Part shown: piece by piece, positions 8,788 through 17,371 of the stretch
Layout of the letters: each line of letters opens with the position of its first letter
Numbering within the stretch: the first letter of the stretch is position 1
Assembly: GCF_050958605.1 (NCBI RefSeq)
Contig: NZ_JBJHDO010000005.1
Coordinates: 372,001 to 436,000 of the forward strand
Direction: 5' to 3'
DNA length: 64,000 nucleotides
Source: G016756615 sp050958605
GTDB lineage: Bacteria; Pseudomonadota; Alphaproteobacteria; Rhizobiales; Rhizobiaceae
Made by a program: the position numbers and the translations under genes
The notes under the pieces: model-generated
Seen by the model: only the letters and a program-made list of their open reading frames with translations
Database searches by the model: none
Told to the model about the DNA's origin: nothing

Positions 8788-9456
8788 TTGCCCAGATCTC
8801 TCGCTATTCTGGCCTGCGCCTTCATGGCGATGGCGTCCGTTTCATTGACATCGGGAAAAGCCATGAGTGAGACACCACTGCATGCCGCGGCCGCGAAGGA
8901 CGACGTCGAAGCGATCAAGAAACTTCTGTCCGACAAGGTGAAGATCGACGCGCGCGACCGCTCTGGTGCAACCGCCTTGCTCGTTGCGACGCACGAAAAC
9001 AGAATCAGCGCCGCCGCGGCGCTGATCGAGGCCGGCTCCGACGTCAACGCCAAAGACAAGATCAACGACAGCCCCTATCTTTACGCCGGCGCGCGGGGCC
9101 ATCTCGAAATCCTCATGATGACGCTCACCCACGGTGCTGATCTGAAGAGCACCAACCGTTATGGTGGGACAGCCCTGATCCCGGCAGCGGAGCGCGGTCA
9201 TGTCGAGACGGTGCGGACGCTGATCGAAGCCGGTGTCGAGGTCGATCACGTCAACAATCTTGGTTGGACAGCGTTGCTCGAGGCGATCATCCTTGGCGAC
9301 GGTGGGGATCGACACCAGCGGATCGTGGAGCTTTTGGTAAAGGCCGAGGCCGACGTCAATCTGGCGGATCGCGAGGGTGTGACACCGCTCCAGCATGCGC
9401 GAAGCCGCGGCTATACCGAGATCGAAAAGATCCTCCTTGCGGCGGGCGCCCGGTAA
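8788..9456 (+). CDS. Exported ankyrin-repeat protein
   Basis: About 222 residues. TTG at 8788 is preferred: GGAG is about nine bases upstream and it gives a signal peptide (LPRSLAILACAFMAMASVS... ...SGKA). A GTG at 8779 is the alternative. Roughly five ankyrin repeats follow, each with TxLh and Gly-Ala-Asp-hydrophobic-Asn signatures (for example GSDVNAKDK, GADLKSTNRYG, GVEVDHVNNLG, EADVNLADREG). Such repeats mediate protein contacts; secreted single-domain forms in bacteria often partner catalases or small enzymes. It may hold the neighbouring GlcG-like protein or a periplasmic enzyme. Confidence 0.88.
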   Translation: MPRSLAILACAFMAMASVSLTSGKAMSETPLHAAAAKDDVEAIKKLLSDKVKIDARDRSGATALLVATHENRISAAAALIEAGSDVNAKDKINDSPYLYAGARGHLEILMMTLTHGADLKSTNRYGGTALIPAAERGHVETVRTLIEAGVEVDHVNNLGWTALLEAIILGDGGDRHQRIVELLVKAEADVNLADREGVTPLQHARSRGYTEIEKILLAAGAR

Positions 9457-9472
9457 ATAGAGAGGAAAGAAC

Positions 9473-9946
9473 ATGAGCAATGAACGACGCTTTCTGTGCG
9501 AGGCGATAGAGCTGGCGCATGCCAATGTCGAACACGGTGGACGGCCATTTGGCGCGGTCGTCGTCAAGAACGGCGAGATCATAGCGACGGGCGTGAACGA
9601 GATCCTCAGCACCAACGATCCGACGGCCCACGCGGAGCTTATGGCGATCCGTGCTGCCAGCCAGAAGCTGGGCTCGGCCGATCTCCAAGGTTGTGCCGTT
9701 TTTGCGAGCGGCCATCCCTGTCCGATGTGCATGGCGGCGATGCGGCTCGCCGGTGTCAGCGAGGTCGCCTACGCCTATTCCAACGATGACGGCGCTCCGT
9801 TCGGTTTTTCGACGGCTGCAATTTCTGCCGAGCTTGCAAAACCCTTTGCCGAACAAACGATGAAGATCCGTCATCTCCCGGTTCGGCTCGAATCGCATCC
9901 TGATCTCTATGCGGATTGGAAACGCAAGCAAGAGGCCCAGATCTAG
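9473..9946 (+). CDS. Nucleoside/guanine deaminase-like zinc hydrolase
   Basis: 157 residues of the cytidine/deoxycytidylate deaminase fold. The catalytic HAE is at His53-Glu55 and the second zinc motif PCPMC at Cys83/Cys86. Size and motifs fit guanine deaminase (GuaD-type) or TadA relatives; the lack of TadA tRNA-binding features and the operon context favour a small-molecule deaminase. It would hydrolyse an amino group of a purine or related N-heterocycle in the cytoplasm, releasing ammonia. It follows the ankyrin gene closely and overlaps or abuts the MFS gene. Confidence 0.88.
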   Translation: MSNERRFLCEAIELAHANVEHGGRPFGAVVVKNGEIIATGVNEILSTNDPTAHAELMAIRAASQKLGSADLQGCAVFASGHPCPMCMAAMRLAGVSEVAYAYSNDDGAPFGFSTAAISAELAKPFAEQTMKIRHLPVRLESHPDLYADWKRKQEAQI

Positions 9947-9947
9947 G

Positions 9948-11159
9948 GTGCGGAACAGCCAGTCTTCTGTCGCACCCCTGCTGCTCCTTGCCGTCGTAGC
10001 TCTGGTCGGGCTCAATCTGCGGCCGTTCATTACAAGCGTGGGGCCGCTGGCCGATAGCGTGCGGGTAGAAACGGGCCTGAGCCTTCAGGGAATGGCGCTT
10101 CTGACACTGGTACCGATGCTCTTGATGGGGCTGGTTGCCTTTATCGGTCCGTCACTGCAGGGCACGCTGGGTGCGCGACGATTGGTGGTCGCGGCGCTTG
10201 CGATATTGGGCGTCGGGTCGTTGTTGCGCCTGTTCGCCTCGACTGGGTGGGCGATGATTGCAACGGCCGCGATCATCGGCCTCGGTGTCGCTATCGTCCA
10301 GTCCGTTTTCCCGGGAATCATAAAACATCAGTTTCCCGAACGCGTCGGCGCGGTGACGGGGCTTTACTCCTCGATGCTAATGGGCGGTGGCGCGCTTGGT
10401 GCGCAGGCGTCTCCGATCATCGCAAGAGTGACGGGAAGCTGGCATATCGGACTTGCCTGGCTCGCGGTGCCCGCGCTGGGCGCGGCGGCGCTGGCTGTTT
10501 TCCTGTTGCCGCCCGACGAGACCTCAAAATCGAACAGGAGCCTGGCTGCGGCCTTGCTGAAGCGGCCGCGCGCATGGCTGCTCATGGCCAGCTTCGGTCT
10601 CGTCAACGGCGGCTATTCATCTGCTGTGGCATGGCTTGCTCCCTCCTATCAGGGACAGAGCTGGAGCGGAGCAGCGAGCGGCAGCCTGCTTGCCATCATG
10701 GCCGCCTGTCAGGCGCTGTCCGCCCTCTTGATGCCCATGCTGGCCGGCAAAGGCGGGGATCGCCGGCCATGGCTATGGTTGACCTTGGCGATGCAGGCAG
10801 CGGGCTTTGCCGGATTGGCTTTGTGGCCGGGCGTCTCGCCCATGGCTTGGGCAGTGCTGGTTGGGGCGGGATTGGGCGGTTGCTTTGCGCTTTCTATGGT
10901 GGTGGCGCTCGATCATTCGGCCGATCCGGGGCAAGCCGGCGCTTTGTCTGCCCTGATGCAGGGCGGTGGTTTTCTGATCGCAGCGATACCACCATGGATT
11001 GTCGCGGTCCTGCGCGACCTGACGGGCGGCTATACTGCCGGTTGGCTGTGGCACCTGACGAGTGTTGCAATTGTCGTCGTTCTGACGATGCGTCTGGCGC
11101 CGCACGGCTATGCACGCGCGATGTCGCCGGGGAACGCGAGCGCGGTGTGCGGCCGATAG
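9948..11159 (+). CDS. MFS transporter, CynX/NimT-like
   Basis: About 403 residues from a GTG at 9948, directly after the deaminase stop; an in-frame ATG at 9909 inside the deaminase gene is possible. It shows the twelve-helix MFS pattern and the CynX/NimT signature region LVGLNLRPFITSVGPL near the N-terminus, with ALSALMQGGGFLIAAIPP near the C-terminus. Family members move cyanate, 2-nitroimidazole or other small nitrogenous compounds. Placed after a deaminase, it may import the substrate or export a toxic analogue. Confidence 0.9.
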   Translation: MRNSQSSVAPLLLLAVVALVGLNLRPFITSVGPLADSVRVETGLSLQGMALLTLVPMLLMGLVAFIGPSLQGTLGARRLVVAALAILGVGSLLRLFASTGWAMIATAAIIGLGVAIVQSVFPGIIKHQFPERVGAVTGLYSSMLMGGGALGAQASPIIARVTGSWHIGLAWLAVPALGAAALAVFLLPPDETSKSNRSLAAALLKRPRAWLLMASFGLVNGGYSSAVAWLAPSYQGQSWSGAASGSLLAIMAACQALSALLMPMLAGKGGDRRPWLWLTLAMQAAGFAGLALWPGVSPMAWAVLVGAGLGGCFALSMVVALDHSADPGQAGALSALMQGGGFLIAAIPPWIVAVLRDLTGGYTAGWLWHLTSVAIVVVLTMRLAPHGYARAMSPGNASAVCGR

Positions 11160-11300
11160 GGAACGCCCCCATTGCACTGCGGGCCCGCGCAAACGCGAGT
11201 CGCTGGAGGTCGCGGCGGCGCATCAGCCGCTGAGACGCCGCCGATCGCGCGGGATCTTTCTGAGCGGTTCGATTGCCATGGATAGCGATGAGCAGGAGGA

Positions 11301-11846
11301 CTAGGTGCTTCTTTCAGCCATTCGGCCAGCCGTGTTTCTGGCTGCGGCTGCCACATGCTCGATCAGAGCCAGAAGGTCCGTTGCCGGATCGCCTGGGGAG
11401 CCTTCGCGCAAGAGGAGAATCGCTTTTTCGGCAGACAAGCCGCCCCGCGTTCGAGGTCGCAAGAGCCAGCGTTCGCCTATCGCGAGCTGAATTTGCTCGG
11501 CTTGCAATTCGGCTTTTTTGATCAGATTCCGCAGAGCTTCCGTTTCCTCGGCAGGAAACTCCGCCGGCGGGGTTTTCAACCGCCGCCGTAAGGTGCGCAG
11601 AGGTAACACGGTTTCCTCACGCCAGCATTTCATCTCCTCCTTAAGCTGGCTCACTTCTTTAGCGGACAAGCGGCGTTTCAGCTTCGTGTCGGCGTAGAGG
11701 ATGATGATCAGGTTGACCACATCTATTCCCGATTCGTCCTGGAGGCGGAGGCACGCATCCGAAATCCCCGGCCCGCCGTAGTAGTCGAGTGCAAACCGCC
11801 AGATTTCGCCATTCAGATCGAGGGGAGGAGAGGGGAGGTCCGGCAT
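11301..11846 (-). CDS. TIGR02444 family protein
   Basis: 181 residues matching the alphaproteobacterial TIGR02444 family of unknown function. The N-terminal pattern is WRFALDYYGGPGISDACLRL, then NLIIILYAD, then a basic helical region rich in Arg/Lys/Glu. No signal peptide or membrane segment. It stands alone between an MFS gene and the end of the amine-dehydrogenase operon, converging with the MFS gene. Conserved but biochemically undescribed as far as I know. Confidence 0.85.
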   Translation of the reverse strand: MPDLPSPPLDLNGEIWRFALDYYGGPGISDACLRLQDESGIDVVNLIIILYADTKLKRRLSAKEVSQLKEEMKCWREETVLPLRTLRRRLKTPPAEFPAEETEALRNLIKKAELQAEQIQLAIGERWLLRPRTRGGLSAEKAILLLREGSPGDPATDLLALIEHVAAAARNTAGRMAERST

Positions 11847-11924
11847 CGGTTCATTACCTCAAACGCTCGAGGGTATCAGCCTTGTTGTGTGACTCGATAT
11901 AGCCGCTCGTGAAGCTATATGCGG

Positions 11925-13301
11925 TCAAGGCTGGACCAGATCGGCAATTTCTCCGAGCGAGACTGGCCGGAGCGGCGAGCGGATTGTCAAGTAGCCAGCC
12001 TCCTCCATTGGGAGGCCGCACGTTGCGGCTGAAAGGCTGGTTAGCGTCATGCCGCAGATTCGACCTTGGCACGGCCCCATGCCGCTGCGCAGGAACGCCT
12101 TAACTTGGTTGGGACCGGCGCTGCCCGCCTTAAGTGAGGCCCGGATCTCGCCACACGTGACTTCTTCGCAGCGGCAGGCGATGACTCCATCCGGCGGAGA
12201 GAATAGGGCACGGTGTGGATGGTAGAGCCTGTCGAGCAGGGGACGAGGGGCAAGATGGGCACGCCGCTGGCGGCGGGTCGTGCTGCGCAGGTATTCATCA
12301 ACTGGGCGCCCAAGTTTCTCAAGAATGGACATGGCTGCGAGGCGCCCTTCAAGCAGCGCCACCGTGGCACCGCCGATACCCCCTGCGTCGCCCGCGACAT
12401 ACACCCCGGCGATCGAGCTTTGCAGATACATGTCACGCAGCGGATGGAATGCCGCGCCCGCCTCTGACCAACGCATCCGGCAGCCCAAGGAACGCGTCAT
12501 ATGCGATTCCGGGATTACACCCTCATGAAGGCCGACATGGCTGGCGGGCAGGCAATGCTGGGCGCCGCGGCTTCGAAAGCGAATTTCCAATGTATCCGCG
12601 GCTGTCTCGATGCGGAGATCCTGCGGACATTCATGGAATTTGATCCCGGCGCGTCGGAGCTTCCACAAAAGCTTCAGTCCCTTGACCAGATAGGACGGGC
12701 CGTGCCCGCAGAGCGCACGCGGCAGATACGGTAAGGCCCGGATCAGCGCACCAGTTTCGGCGGTATCGACGAGCGTCAGGTCCCGCTTGCCCGCGTCAAG
12801 ACATTGAGCGGCATAGAGGTAAAAGAGCGGCCCCGTCCCGATCAGAACAAGAGGTCCCTGAGGCAAAAGCCCCTCCCGCTTGAGCAGGATCTGCAGGCCG
12901 CCGATTGTGGTTACGCCGGGGAGCGTCCAGCCGGGTAGCGGAACTGGGCGCTCCATCGCCCCGGTGGCAATCAGGAGGTGATGGGCGCGTTCCTGATGGA
13001 TGCCTCCTTTGTCCTTCAACCAGACCGTGCCATCAGCTTCAACTCGCCAGGCCTGGGTCTCGAATGCAAGATGTGCCGCACTTGCGCGCAGGCGGGCGGC
13101 TTCGACCTTTCCCATCAAATAATCGGGCCCGAGAACTCGTGCGCGGCTTTCCGGAACGGTCTCGATCCCGCGCCAGCTTTGACCGCCTGGGCCGGAGGCT
13201 TCATCAACCAGAAGAACCCGCGCGCCACTCTCGGCCAAGAGGCTCGCTCCGCCGATTCCAGCCGGCCCGGCGCCGACGACGATTGCATCCCATGCATTCA
13301 T
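11925..13301 (-). CDS. FAD/NAD(P)-binding subunit with BFD-like 2Fe-2S domain (HcnB/OoxA/D-hydroxyproline dehydrogenase alpha-like)
   Basis: 458 residues. ATG at 13301 starts MNAWDAIVVGAGPAGIGGA; a longer frame would intrude into the upstream gene. A pyridine-nucleotide-disulfide-type FAD domain (GAGPAG near residue 10, second nucleotide site ATGAMERPVPLPGW near 130, GDAGGIGGA near 335) is followed by a C-terminal BFD-like cluster domain with a CRCEEVTCGEIR motif and GMGPCQGRICG. This subunit architecture belongs to hydrogen cyanide synthase, opine oxidase and D-hydroxyproline dehydrogenase complexes. With the next two upstream genes it forms a membrane-linked amine/amino acid dehydrogenase. 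It is the last gene of the minus-strand operon; ATGA overlap with the ferredoxin-like gene. Confidence 0.9.
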   Translation of the reverse strand: MNAWDAIVVGAGPAGIGGASLLAESGARVLLVDEASGPGGQSWRGIETVPESRARVLGPDYLMGKVEAARLRASAAHLAFETQAWRVEADGTVWLKDKGGIHQERAHHLLIATGAMERPVPLPGWTLPGVTTIGGLQILLKREGLLPQGPLVLIGTGPLFYLYAAQCLDAGKRDLTLVDTAETGALIRALPYLPRALCGHGPSYLVKGLKLLWKLRRAGIKFHECPQDLRIETAADTLEIRFRSRGAQHCLPASHVGLHEGVIPESHMTRSLGCRMRWSEAGAAFHPLRDMYLQSSIAGVYVAGDAGGIGGATVALLEGRLAAMSILEKLGRPVDEYLRSTTRRQRRAHLAPRPLLDRLYHPHRALFSPPDGVIACRCEEVTCGEIRASLKAGSAGPNQVKAFLRSGMGPCQGRICGMTLTSLSAATCGLPMEEAGYLTIRSPLRPVSLGEIADLVQP

Positions 13302-13627
13302 CTCCGGCCTCCTGCGGCGTCGCGGCGCGCGCCGACCTGGCGCTCGACCACCATCCCCGCTCGCGCCGTTGTCATGCAAGCTCGCTGGTTGTCATGCCCG
13401 TCGACGCGCAGCAGACATTCGTAGCAGACCCCCATCAGGCACCAAGGCCCTCGCTGGCTGCCCGAGACCGGTGTCTCGCGAAAATACGTGACCCCCGCCG
13501 CCATCAGTGCGCCGGCAAGGGACTCGCCGGGCTGAAAGGAGACGGGGCGGCCTTGGAAGTGGAATTCGGCAGGTGTGGGTCCGGACACGGGCCGGTCGTC
13601 AAGGCGTCTGAAGGGCAAAACGTACAC
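13298..13627 (-). CDS. Small 2Fe-2S ferredoxin-like subunit (HcnA/OoxX-like)
   Basis: About 109 residues from a GTG at 13627 (a start up to 13765 is open but would overlap the DAO gene heavily). It has the pattern FRRLDDRPVSGP, FHFQGRPVSFQPGESLAGALMAAGV, then cysteines in CLMGVCYECLLRV and QRACMTTA, a Fer2_4 type plant-like cluster. It carries electrons between the DAO flavin subunit and the HcnB-like subunit. It overlaps genes on both sides, so the three subunits should be made together. Confidence 0.82.
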   Translation of the reverse strand: MYVLPFRRLDDRPVSGPTPAEFHFQGRPVSFQPGESLAGALMAAGVTYFRETPVSGSQRGPWCLMGVCYECLLRVDGHDNQRACMTTARAGMVVERQVGARRDAAGGRR

Positions 13628-14714
13628 TCCGCATCGAATTGGGAGCGGGGCCAAGATGCCCTTCAGCCAGCGCCGGGCCCACTTCGAGCCCATGGAGGCT
13701 GGCGAGGGTGACCCCGCTGTGACAGGTGACGACAAACGCGCCGGATGTTCCTGGCGCCTCATCATAGATCGGCAATCCGTCCGGGCTCATGATTCGAAGC
13801 GCACCCCAGGCCCGCAACAGACGCGCCGAACGGAGCGCCGGAAAGAGCCGTGTCCCGATCCGGCAGAGCTGGGCAATGGTATCCATATCGGTGCCGGTGG
13901 AAAAACCCGCATCCTCGTGCGAACTACCCAGCAGCACCGTGCCCTCCCGGGTCTGCCGGATCATGTTGGTGGGATGGCGAAGGAACGGAGCGATGCGGTC
14001 GGTGGCCACGATCTGTCCACGTTCGGGATGCAGGCCCAGCTCGAAGCCCAGCTGGCCGCCAAGATGGTTAGCCCCGAGCCCGGCAGCGATGACAAGGTGA
14101 TGGCCAGTGAATTCGATACCCTTGCCATCACTCACGATGAAACCCAGGCGTCGGTCGTGGCGGATTCGTTCAGCCATGAAATTCACTACGAGCTCGCCAC
14201 CATGGGTGCGAAACGCAGTTTGCAGTGCGCGAAGAGTTAGCAGTGGGCTGACCTCGCCATCCAGGTCGGAAAGCGAGGCGCCGCACACTTCGGGACCGAT
14301 GCCGGGAGCGATTTCGCGCAGGGCCTCACGGTCGAGCAGTTCGATACGAATCTCGGCACCTTCCGCCTTTGAGCGGGAGATGAGGGTGCGGCGAGCCTCC
14401 ATTTCATTCTCGGAGAGGCAGAAATGCAGCCCGCCACCACCGCGCCAACCGATGTCGATACCGGTCTCCTCCCGCAGGATCGTGGAGAATCTGGGCCAAA
14501 GCTGCCCCGCCCGGATCGACCACTGCATGTAATCGGGGTGGCCGAGCCCCTTTCCCTGCAGCCAGACAAGGCCGAAATTCCCGCGAGAGGCGCGGTGGGC
14601 AATATCGCCCTCGTCCAACAGGGTGACCCGCGCGCCCCGACGCGCAGCCCCCCAGGCAAGAGCCGAGCCAATCAGCCCACCGCCGATGACAATCAGGTCA
14701 CTGCTGGCACTCAT
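13599..14714 (-). CDS. DAO-family FAD-dependent oxidoreductase (amine dehydrogenase catalytic subunit)
   Basis: 371 residues. ATG at 14714 overlaps the racemase stop (ATGA) and starts MSASSDLIVIGGGLIGSALA with the GxGxxG FAD motif. The rest fits the D-amino acid oxidase/sarcosine oxidase beta/opine oxidase OoxB family, with the second FAD motif near GALRIMSPDGLPIYDEAPGT and VVTCHSGVTLA at the end. It should oxidise a C-N bond to an imine, which hydrolyses to a 2-oxo acid or aldehyde plus ammonia or amine. Electrons pass to the 2Fe-2S subunits encoded next. The racemase directly upstream suggests a chiral amino acid, perhaps a D-isomer. Substrate not determined. Confidence 0.9.
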   Translation of the reverse strand: MSASSDLIVIGGGLIGSALAWGAARRGARVTLLDEGDIAHRASRGNFGLVWLQGKGLGHPDYMQWSIRAGQLWPRFSTILREETGIDIGWRGGGGLHFCLSENEMEARRTLISRSKAEGAEIRIELLDREALREIAPGIGPEVCGASLSDLDGEVSPLLTLRALQTAFRTHGGELVVNFMAERIRHDRRLGFIVSDGKGIEFTGHHLVIAAGLGANHLGGQLGFELGLHPERGQIVATDRIAPFLRHPTNMIRQTREGTVLLGSSHEDAGFSTGTDMDTIAQLCRIGTRLFPALRSARLLRAWGALRIMSPDGLPIYDEAPGTSGAFVVTCHSGVTLASLHGLEVGPALAEGHLGPAPNSMRSVRFALQTP

Positions 14715-15433
14715 GAAGGATAATCCGGCGGCGCGAGCGAGAGATGCATCCAGCGCAGCAGCGTGACGACATCGTGGACAGGCACGCCGAAGCGGCGCGC
14801 GACAGCGGCGGAATAGGGCGGCAGGTTCGCACATTCGAAGATCAGCGCGCCGACCTCTGGATGCCGGGCGAGAAGATCCGCCACCACTCCGATCACTTCG
14901 GCCTCCTGTGCGGCGGCATCCACCTCGGTTGCCTGTTCGCGCATGTTGCGCCGCAAGGGTCCATCGAAAGCCAGGGCCCCCATGGGCAGGCCGGAGGCGG
15001 CGCCAATGCCGCGGAAATGTCGCTCGGTCAACGCGTTCGGGTCGGAGACGATCAGCCCCGGCTTCTTTCCGGCCGGCAGAATGCGCTCGACCATCGGGAT
15101 CTGGAGCAGGGCCGACGAGAGGAAAGGCACTGGTGAATGGCGAGTAAGCTCATCCTGCACGACGGCGAGAAAGCCGCAACTCGTTGTGATTGCCGTGCAG
15201 CCGAGGGCGACAAGATCGTCGATCGCGGCGCGGAAAGCGTCCAACGAATGGCGGGGGTCCCCCTCGATCACTTCTGCCGGGCGCACGCCATGCACCACAC
15301 GGAACTGCACCGGGAACGGCCAGGTCCCTGCATGGGCGATATCCCCGGGGAGGCGGCGAAAGCCAGTATCGAGCACGATTATGCCGATCATGGTGCCATG
15401 CACGGCACGGCGCGGCGGGACGGACAGGATCAT
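14711..15433 (-). CDS. Asp/Glu/hydantoin racemase superfamily protein
   Basis: 240 residues. Two family cysteines are visible in TTSCGFLA (about residue 85) and FECANLPPY (about 205), the acid/base pair of cofactor-independent racemases; arylmalonate decarboxylase and maleate isomerase are relatives. The N-terminus IGIIVLDTGFRRLPGD is typical of the subgroup annotated aspartate/glutamate racemase. ATGA overlaps link it to ubiX upstream and the DAO gene downstream. It probably supplies the enantiomer used by the dehydrogenase. An isomerase or decarboxylase role cannot be excluded. Confidence 0.85.
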   Translation of the reverse strand: MILSVPPRRAVHGTMIGIIVLDTGFRRLPGDIAHAGTWPFPVQFRVVHGVRPAEVIEGDPRHSLDAFRAAIDDLVALGCTAITTSCGFLAVVQDELTRHSPVPFLSSALLQIPMVERILPAGKKPGLIVSDPNALTERHFRGIGAASGLPMGALAFDGPLRRNMREQATEVDAAAQEAEVIGVVADLLARHPEVGALIFECANLPPYSAAVARRFGVPVHDVVTLLRWMHLSLAPPDYPS

Positions 15434-16023
15434 TTTGGTTCTCCGGCGAAGCTATCCTTCAATCCTGTCCAGCGCCGAACGGCACCGGTATCTATGTCGA
15501 AGAGATCAAGTGCGCGCGCCGTGGAGTGAATGACCACTTCGTCAAGGCTCTGCGGCTTCGCATAGAAAGCAGGAACCGGCGGCATGATGATTGCCCCCAT
15601 TCGGGTGAGCGCAGCCATCGTCTCGATATGTCCGAGATGCAGCGGCGTTTCGCGCAGCATCAGGACGAGGCGTCGACGCTCTTTAAGCACCACATCGGCC
15701 GCTCGGCTCATGAGGGTCGAAGTGACGCCGGTGGCAATCTCGGACATGGTCTTCACCGAACAGGGTGCAATCAGCATCCCGATCGTGCGGAAAGAGCCGC
15801 TGGCGATTGTGGCTCCAATATCGGTGGGCGGGTAGACTACATCGGCATGCCCTTCGATATCGGCCTTATGGAGACCGAGCTCTTGCTTCAACGTGAGAAG
15901 TGCCGACCGGCTGACGACGAGGTGGGTCTCCACCCCCGCCGTCCTAGCAAGGTCGAGCGCACGAAGCCCATAGGCCGCCCCCGATGCACCGGATATGCCG
16001 ATCACCAGCCTCCGCCGGTCCAT
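15430..16023 (-). CDS. ubiX: Flavin prenyltransferase UbiX
   Basis: 197 residues. ATG at 16023 gives MDRRRLVIGISGASGAAYG, the FMN-binding start of UbiX/Pad1. Further motifs are APCSVKTMSEIATG and the C-terminal ARALDLFDI. It makes prenylated FMN from FMN and dimethylallyl phosphate for UbiD-type decarboxylases. It starts one base after the ubiD-family stop and overlaps the racemase start, so it is dedicated to the neighbouring decarboxylase rather than to ubiquinone synthesis. Confidence 0.93.
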   Translation of the reverse strand: MDRRRLVIGISGASGAAYGLRALDLARTAGVETHLVVSRSALLTLKQELGLHKADIEGHADVVYPPTDIGATIASGSFRTIGMLIAPCSVKTMSEIATGVTSTLMSRAADVVLKERRRLVLMLRETPLHLGHIETMAALTRMGAIIMPPVPAFYAKPQSLDEVVIHSTARALDLFDIDTGAVRRWTGLKDSFAGEPK

Positions 16024-16024
16024 G

Positions 16025-17350
16025 TCAGGCGCCCTGGAACCAGTCGGCGAGGCGGATGTCATCCACCATGCGCAGCCGCTTGCGCTCGAATTCCTTCTCA
16101 CGTCCCCAAGGCTTGGTGGCGTCGACCAGCAGGCGGCCCCAATGATCCTTGGCTTCGTCGCGATAGAAGGACGGCGTTTCCGGGATGATCATCATGTCCT
16201 GGTCGGGGCGACAACGGGTGAGAATTGCCCATTGAACATCGTCCATGTCGTAGATGTTGACATCGGTATCCACGACAGTGATCTGCTTGGCCCAGATCGG
16301 CTCGGCGCCGATGGTGGAGAGCATGACCTGGCGCGCATGGCCCGCAAACTGCGGCTCGATCTGCACGATCGCATGATTAACGAAGGGCTGGCAGGTGACG
16401 TTGACGATCCCTGGCAACGCCGCGCTCAGGCGCTGATAGATATTAGCCGAGACAGAAAGTTCCAGCGTCAACACCTCTTCGGGCGAGCCGCAGAGGATCG
16501 AGTGGAACATCGCGTCCTTGCGCACGGTGACGCCCAGCACCTCGAAGACAGCATTGGGCCCGACGGGGACATAATAGCCCATGAACTCGCCGAAAGGACC
16601 TTCGGGGCGGCGTTCATTGGGCAGGAAGCGCCCCTCGATCACCACTTCGGTTTCGGCGGGAACCTCAAGGTCGATATGGTTGCATTTGCGCATCGAGATT
16701 GAGCGCCCCCGCAGGCGGGCTGCGACTTCCAGTTCATCAACATCATAAGGCAGCGGTGCAGCGGCAGTCAGAAATGCATGAGCGGGCGCCCCGATCAGCA
16801 TGGCTGCTTCCAGCGGCTTGCCCATTTTCTCCGCCTTCTCGTGATAGATCGTCAGATGGTGTCGCGGAGCGAGGCGGCAGCGCAATTCGCCATCATTGAT
16901 ATACATCGATCGGTGGTAGGAGAGATTCCCCACCCCGGTTTCGGGATCCTTGGCGATGAACATTGCCGAGGTGAAATAAGGCGCTCCGTCGCGGTCGGAA
17001 TAAGTGATCAACGGCAGGTCCGAGAGCTTCACCTCCTCGTATTCCGGGAGATCCGTGGCAGGAACGAGCGGCTCCTTCATCTCGGCCGAGCCAAGTGAGG
17101 AGAGCCTGCTCCATTGTCGGCAGAAGTCACTTGCGTCGATTCCGATCACCTCGCCCAGTCGCTCGCGCGTGCTGTAGACATTGGTGACGACCGGAAAACG
17201 GGTCCCCTTCACATTGGTAAACAAAACCGGCTTGGCCCATTTCTTCTGGGCCAGATGCGTGACGGCCGCGAGTTCATGCGCGGGATCGATCTCACGTTCA
17301 ATGACCAACAGGTCTCCGCGCTCCTGCAGTTTACGGACGAATTCTCTCAT
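16025..17350 (-). CDS. UbiD family (de)carboxylase, prenyl-FMN dependent
   Basis: 441 residues covering a full UbiD fold. The prenyl-FMN/metal binding Arg is in LSYHRSM, and the catalytic Glu/Arg region is in NERRPEGPFGEFMGYYVP. UbiD enzymes reversibly decarboxylate aromatic, heteroaromatic or alpha,beta-unsaturated acids. Its partner UbiX is the next gene. The location in an operon with an amine dehydrogenase points to a catabolic acid, for example an aryl or pyrrole carboxylate, not polyprenyl-hydroxybenzoate. It lies 21 bases after the gntR gene. Confidence 0.92.
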   Translation of the reverse strand: MREFVRKLQERGDLLVIEREIDPAHELAAVTHLAQKKWAKPVLFTNVKGTRFPVVTNVYSTRERLGEVIGIDASDFCRQWSRLSSLGSAEMKEPLVPATDLPEYEEVKLSDLPLITYSDRDGAPYFTSAMFIAKDPETGVGNLSYHRSMYINDGELRCRLAPRHHLTIYHEKAEKMGKPLEAAMLIGAPAHAFLTAAAPLPYDVDELEVAARLRGRSISMRKCNHIDLEVPAETEVVIEGRFLPNERRPEGPFGEFMGYYVPVGPNAVFEVLGVTVRKDAMFHSILCGSPEEVLTLELSVSANIYQRLSAALPGIVNVTCQPFVNHAIVQIEPQFAGHARQVMLSTIGAEPIWAKQITVVDTDVNIYDMDDVQWAILTRCRPDQDMMIIPETPSFYRDEAKDHWGRLLVDATKPWGREKEFERKRLRMVDDIRLADWFQGA

Positions 17351-17371
17351 ACTGGGCTCCTTGCAGCGGGC

